From Orbilia blumenaviensis (taxonomy: Eukaryota > Ascomycota > Orbiliomycetes > Orbiliales > Orbiliaceae), in the NCBI GenBank assembly GCA_036872755.1, contig JAVHNS010000002.1:1736001-1800000 (forward strand): DNA of 64,000 bases. The letters run 5' to 3'. Within the stretch, counting starts at the first letter, position 1, and every line of letters begins with the position of its first letter. The notes beneath the pieces were generated by a model. The model made no database searches and was not told the origin of the DNA. It was given only the letters and a program-made list of their open reading frames with translations. Below, piece by piece: positions 58,731 to 64,000 of the stretch. Position numbers and translations under genes: made by a program.

Positions 58731-61412
58731 CTTATCATGTAGGAGGGAGGTGCAGACGGTCCAAGGGAATTGAAGTTACAATCATCGAGATGTGGATTTT
58801 GAAAGGAGAAAAGAAAGAAAAGAAAGAAAGACAAGCAGGAGCAGGAGCAGGAGGGTAAGTCCGCAGAGAGCGAATGTACGCGACAGATAACGGCAGGTCG
58901 ATGTTAATATTGGGTACTGCCGGCCGTGAGCTGAGGTGTGTGGATATAAACGGCGAGACTATTATCTGCCTGCATGAACATGAACATGAACATGTAACGT
59001 ACCCACCCAGCTGAGAAAAACGGAAAACGAAAATGACATGATGGAAAAAGGACCGAATAGGAGGTTGCCGTTATCCGAGCGGCCTCACACCTAAACGGGC
59101 AAATCGGCCAAGCTGGCTGCAGAGTATAGCCAACAGGGGGGCTGGCTTCATGGTCGTATGCAATCTGACAAGGAAGCTTAGCTTATTGATTTTTTTCTTG
59201 GTTGCCGTCTCGTGTCTCGTAAATTGCATTGGCTGGTCAGAAAGCACCAATATGGGTTATCAGAACTGCAACGGTAGATTTTAAGAATGACAGCCGTTTT
59301 GATCCAAAAAAACCCCGCCCAGGTAAAGCTTAAGCATTCTGCAATTAATAATTTGGAAGTTAATGTTATAACGGCTTTAGCTTGTCCGTGGCGTGTATTG
59401 GTATAGTTGAATTCCCCTGTGCGAACCGACGGGTGGCTGCTCTGCTTGTGGCTAGCTCCCGCTTAACCAAAATGTTCAAACAATACATGTACAACGGCCT
59501 CGTAGTAGCGAAGCATAGCATGCCACCGCGCCATTGCATTGTTCAGGCTAATCATCAATAAGAACGGACGCCATTGCACTGCATTGGGCGGTATCTGTCA
59601 CAGATATTTTTATATATGCCTATACCTACCTATCTAGGTATATACCTATATTCCTACACACATAGTTATAAATCCAAGCCAGTCAGTCCCTGGACCCAAT
59701 TTGAATTCTCCGTGCAGCTGTGCTAACTGTCATTGCCAGGGAACTGGTACCCAACGACCCTCAGCCTCAGCCTGCAACCTACAGCCCCGAATTCTCAGCT
59801 TGTGTAAAAGTGCCCCTTTCAAATACCCAATTGGCTTGTTAATACATACAATACAATACAATTGATTTGATAGGGTAGAGCATCCACCACGAACACACAG
59901 AGCACGTGGCGAACAACTGCGATCGCCTGAGCTAGCGACTGAGGTTTTTATTATTCGGCTATGATTCCGAGCCAGACCAAAAGGGACCCCCCCAAGATAT
60001 GATGTCACGATTGCCGCCAAATGACGTCCGCTCCAACACACCTTCCAACGCAGCCAAGTTTATCCCCGGACATATGCAAAAAATGCAATGTATCTATCGA
60101 CCCCTCGGATCAGTTTAGACTTCATGAAAAATGAATGGATGGGGGTATGATGATTAAACCATATCCGTCTTTGTGGGTACCTAGACATACATCATGACTA
60201 AAGATTTCCACTTCGTGACTTTGCCAGCAGCCTAGGAGATACATACCAGCATCAGAAATTCGATATGTATATATATCCATAACTGATGGAATCGCAATTG
60301 CGCATATTGCCATGGGAATCTTGTGTAGCTGTTACGCAGCCAAGCGGGGGGGGGAATCTCTACAAAATTATTCTCGGCCTTCTCATATGTAGCACAGCAT
60401 AGTATATATCCTTAAATACAAACTGCGGGGCATTCAGGCGAAATCCAACCACCGATATCCATCTATCTATCCCTCATGAAACACTTCTAGAACCTGATTG
60501 GTATACTCAAGACCCTGCGATGCAACCCCCCTAGCTCTAGATATCCATATACGCCCCCCCAAGCCTTGGTCGCACGGATGACAAGCTCGCCTGCATACCT
60601 TGGCCATCGGACGTCAACGCTAGCTACCTAGTACTCAGCTAGCCCTGCCGAAGTGAAGAGGGGGGTGGGGCCACCCGATTGCATCGATTGCGAAATCCCT
60701 AGCTTTTCCATGATCATGATCCGAATCAAAAATTCCTTCTTTTTTGGATTTGAGTAATATTTAATTGGATCTTCGTGCGAGGTACCCGGTTTCGAGTAAT
60801 ACTGGAGTTAAGTTGCATACAATGCATACGTACGTGTAATCCGGCCTAGCTAGCAGACATACAAAAGGCGGGATGAAGGTTTAAAACCAGTGAAGTCATC
60901 GATGCTTTTGTATCTACCCAAGTACTTTTCATCTTTATCCAAGCTAGAAAATTTAAAGGGAAAAAAGACGTATACGTACCGGATGAAGAAAAGGGAGTGA
61001 TGATATACTAGTATATATATAGGCCCAGCCCGACATCAAGCCCTTGGTTTCTTTAGAACAGTAGAATTCCGTTACCCGTCATAAAATACGTATACACACC
61101 TATTACCTAGGTAGCTATTAGAATCTTCTGATTTTTTTAAAAATCCTTTCCGATATTAATATTAAAAGACGAACAAGCTTTTATACCAAGCAACTTAGCA
61201 TACAAGGTAAGTGCCTAGGTCTATAGGCATGCACTGACCCGAATATCCTGCCATATTAAGCTATGCCACTACCAACCCACTGCCTCCGACCCTCAGCTAA
61301 TATTATACCCTCTCGATCTCCCAGACAGCAAGCCTCGTACATACATACCATAATTTCTCCCCTCTAAAAAAACCCTCGCCCTTCAAAAAAAAACTTAAAG
61401 AACACCACCAGA
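58731..61412. promoter_or_regulatory. Divergent gene-poor region
   Basis: Promoters of the CorA gene and of the hydrophilic K-segment gene should lie at its two ends. It contains GCAGGA repeats (58834-58854), three copies of TGAACA (58976-58994), a cluster of TACCTA/TAGGTA units at 59622-59652 and an exact TACCTAGGTA at 61104-61113. The rest is AT-rich and I see no gene. Confidence 0.5.
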
Positions 61413-62696
61413 ATGGAAACCCTCAACCAAGCAACCGCCGCCCTCAAAGAAACCATCTGGGGCAATGGTAGCGACAATACCAATCCCACAACCACAACCA
61501 CAGACGGCACCACTACTACTACTGCCACAACAGTCAAAGGCCAAGGAAACCACTCCGAAATCCACAAATCGATGATTGATGACAGCGTCACCGAAACAAA
61601 ATTCAACGGCCGCCTCGAGTCCGATCCCGACTCCGAGGGTTCTTACAAACCAAGCCAGGGTCATGAGAATGATAATGATAAGCGTCCCCAGGGACCTATT
61701 TCGACTGGCGGGCAGCCGCAGGGTGCGAATGTGACTGGTGAGGAGAGGGATACGAATAAGAATACCTTTAGTACGTATTTAATTTCACCATAGACAAAAA
61801 ACTTATATTCAAATAACTGCCCAGGTATCATATGTTAATCTTGAGATCGTAAAAAAAAGGCTCTTCAAACGAACCAAATACCGGCTTCGGTGGCTCCGCC
61901 GGCGCGCAACCAAGCGTCAGCGCCGACCCATCCTCAGCCCAACAAGACACTCCGCACCACCAAGGTGGTGACAAACCCACCGCCGAGCCAGATACTTCCT
62001 CAACCGGTAGCGGCAGCAGCGGCGTCTCCGGCGCCGGATCGATGGGTGGTAGCGTTGGAGGCCCTGGAGGCCCTGGAGGTATGAAACTACCCGAATCGGA
62101 TAATAAGAGTAAAGGAGAAGGAACTGGAACGAAATACGAAAAGAGCACTGGTTTGGCTGCTGAGGGTGGTGATTTTGATGCTACTGTAAGTATTTTTTCT
62201 CCTTTCCATTCCAAGTAATGGACAACGGTTTAAGGAAGCAGCATGTAGCTAACAAGAACTGCACATAATCAACAGCGCCCAGGAGCCGCCCGTGAAGCCG
62301 CCAGACTAATGGATGAGAAGGGTATCGCCCACGGCGGCAAGCAAGGTGATTCCGGCGAGCCAAAGAAGGAGAAGAAGTGTAAGCTCACACCTTATAATCT
62401 AAACATTATCGTTTCTTTACGCCGTATATCTAATATGTGAGCCACATGGTACAACAGGGTACGGCGTCGACCATAGCGGCTTCGGTGGCCACGGAAGCCA
62501 CCAGAATAGACGCCCATCAGCCTCTAAACCTTCATCCGACGTCCCAGAAGACGATACAAACGGTGCCACCAACACCGCTAACACCACCACTGCGACTACC
62601 GCTACCACCGGGGACACCACAGCCGACCAAACCCACACCGAGAAGAAAGGTCTAACGCAAAAGATTAAGGAAAAGCTACACCATTCTTCAGATTAA
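61413..62696 (+). CDS. Hydrophilic Gly/Thr/Ser-rich protein with dehydrin-like K segment
   Basis: No catalytic domain. Four exons: 61413-61770, 61860-62185, 62276-62378, 62458-62696 (341 residues). The protein is almost free of hydrophobic stretches and rich in Gly, Thr, Ser, Asp and Lys (GMKLPESDNKSKGEGTGTKY, SGFGGHGSHQNRRPS). The last 18 residues are EKKGLTQKIKEKLHHSSD, very close to the plant dehydrin K segment (EKKGxxxKIKEKLPG), an amphipathic helix that binds membranes on desiccation. Such composition is typical of stress-induced, LEA-like proteins; a role in desiccation or osmotic tolerance is inference. Intron 1 ends in AAAAG without a pyrimidine tract; the others have normal CAG acceptors. 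All junctions keep the frame. Confidence 0.78.
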
Positions 62697-63832
62697 GGAG
62701 GGTCTGATGGAAACAAAGGAAGTAGAGTGTACCTTTTCCTCTTGTTCCCGAAAGTCTAAAGTTAGTCTTAGGCCTTTAAATACCTACTTTCTTTCTTTCT
62801 TTCTCTCTTTTTCTCGCTCTTTCGTTTTATAGCTTTGTTTTTTATTCTTCGTTCTATCGTGGGAACAACTAAGCGTCTTGTTTTTTGTACAATTGTGTAG
62901 TAGTAGTAGTAGCACTAGTTTCATCCTTCGCTCTTTTTCTTCTTCGGATTGCATCTTCATAAAGCTGCGAATTTCTGCGTTGTGCTCCGTGTCTTTTTTT
63001 TCTATGGCTTTAAAAAGAGCATCGATATCGAATCTAAATTATATGAATGGATCAAATAAAAACACTCCAGCGCGAATATTCCTTATATATTGTTTGCAAT
63101 GATATCATCCATAGCTAAATTATAATAGTCCATTCCCCTATAAATCCCAGCTAAAAAAAGAAGAGAAAGAAGAAATAATTAATGTGTTAAACATTAAAAA
63201 AAACATCAAGTGCTAGCCTCTGAACTTTCGAACTGATCAAGACAGTAAGCCGGACTATCGATATAATCTATACCTAAACCCGGTAGTATAGCATAGAAAG
63301 AGGGGAAAGGAAATGACGATTTAACGCTAAAACAGATCTTTCAGATGGGACAACCTGCAATCAAACCGTCTCGCTTCATGTATAAAAGATATAAAGGGCA
63401 AAAGTGTATAGTCCCAAACCAAGTCTTCAGTAGACGCATAGGCTGAGAGGAAGAATGATTCGCAAATACTGGCATGCGCATGTAGGGGGCTATGTGTATG
63501 TACAAGGGAATGTATGCAGCAGAGGGGGGAAGAGGATAACATGCTATGCGTGATGGATATCTCTATATCTGCCTTCTAACATTTGGCGCATAAAAAAGGG
63601 TATGATGAAGCGGAAAAAATAAAGAGCCAATCCAATCGGAACCAATATTACACATTTCCTTTCATAGCAAGCCTTTAAAAAAAGAAACACACCGTAAAAA
63701 AAATACAAAGAAAGCGGTCATTCCTATTTGACCGCTGGACATACCATAATTCGACCGATTCATGAGTGTTGTTACAGAAAGAAAAAGGGGAGGACATAGA
63801 ACTCCAAAGGATATCAAAAGGGGAAAAAAAAC
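62697..63832. other. Convergent intergenic region at the right end
   Basis: 3' flanks of two converging genes. It contains (CTTT)n at 62789-62812 and (GTA)n at 62896-62912, and is otherwise AT-rich. No gene is seen. Confidence 0.6.
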
Positions 63833-64000
63833 TCAGATGGATGGAACAATCTCAATTGTCACATCCCAACTCCGTTTACCTTTTCCATAGACACCACCAA
63901 GGCGGTCCTTAATCAGCCTGGTGATTCTTTCTCGGATCTTCGTCTCGGTAGAGGCATCAGAGAGTCGGACGTGAAGTTTGAGGTTGGCCATGCAGAGGCT
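63833..64000 (-). CDS. C-terminal end of an unidentified protein, partial
   Basis: An open frame enters from the right edge and ends in TGA at 63833. The 55 visible residues include MANLKLHVRLSDASTETKIR, then ERITRLIKDRLGG, and end SWDVTIEIVPSI. The amphipathic alternation and codon use look like real coding sequence, but I do not recognise the family. Whether the Met four codons in is a start cannot be decided from this window. Confidence 0.6.
   Translation of the reverse strand, partial: SLCMANLKLHVRLSDASTETKIRERITRLIKDRLGGVYGKGKRSWDVTIEIVPSI

Overview
The window is nuclear DNA of a filamentous ascomycete (Pezizomycotina). Most genes carry short spliceosomal introns (about 50-250 bases) with GTATGT/GTAAGT-like donors, CTAAC/CTGAC-like branch points and CAG/TAG acceptors. 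The products are fungal orthologues (Rsc9, Taf14, Irc6, a GT15 mannosyltransferase), and there is a HET-domain gene, a family essentially confined to this group. I cannot place it more finely from sequence alone. I recognise no rRNA, tRNA, CRISPR array or intact transposon.

Twenty-one protein-coding genes are modelled. For every complete multi-exon gene the exons I chose add up to an uninterrupted frame. Order: MET22/HAL2 (-, truncated by the left edge), RSC9 (-), MPP-alpha/MAS2 (+), LCB2 (+), TAF14 (-), YRB1 (-), an 867-residue membrane protein of unknown function (-), a multi-spanning membrane protein (-) divergent from a HET-domain gene (+), a signal-peptide/stalk/one-TM surface protein (+), a GT15 mannosyltransferase (-), a DUF4604 protein (+), PRP19 (+), a SIM-plus-RING protein resembling a SUMO-targeted ubiquitin ligase (+), PHS1 (+), IRC6 (-), SMD3 (-), CTU2/NCS2 (+), a CorA-type metal transporter (-), a hydrophilic protein ending in a dehydrin-like K segment (+), and an unidentified gene cut by the right edge (-).

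Layout: 1-22 kb and 42-58 kb are housekeeping blocks (chromatin, splicing, sphingolipid and very-long-chain fatty acid synthesis, mitochondrial import processing, nuclear transport, tRNA thiolation). The stretch 22-42 kb is gene-poor, with long A/T homopolymers, minisatellites and the HET/membrane-protein pair, and looks like the accessory part. A decayed F-box-like gene lies at 52.6-54 kb. LCB2 and PHS1 both serve ceramide synthesis, and RSC9 and TAF14 both act in chromatin/transcription, but they are scattered and I see no gene cluster.

The observations most worth following are the HET/membrane-protein divergent pair, a leader of about 1.44 kb before LCB2 that contains no ATG at all on the sense strand, seven exact copies of the palindrome TACCTAGGTA confined to intergenic DNA, the F-box relic, and the K-segment-like tail of the 61.4 kb gene.
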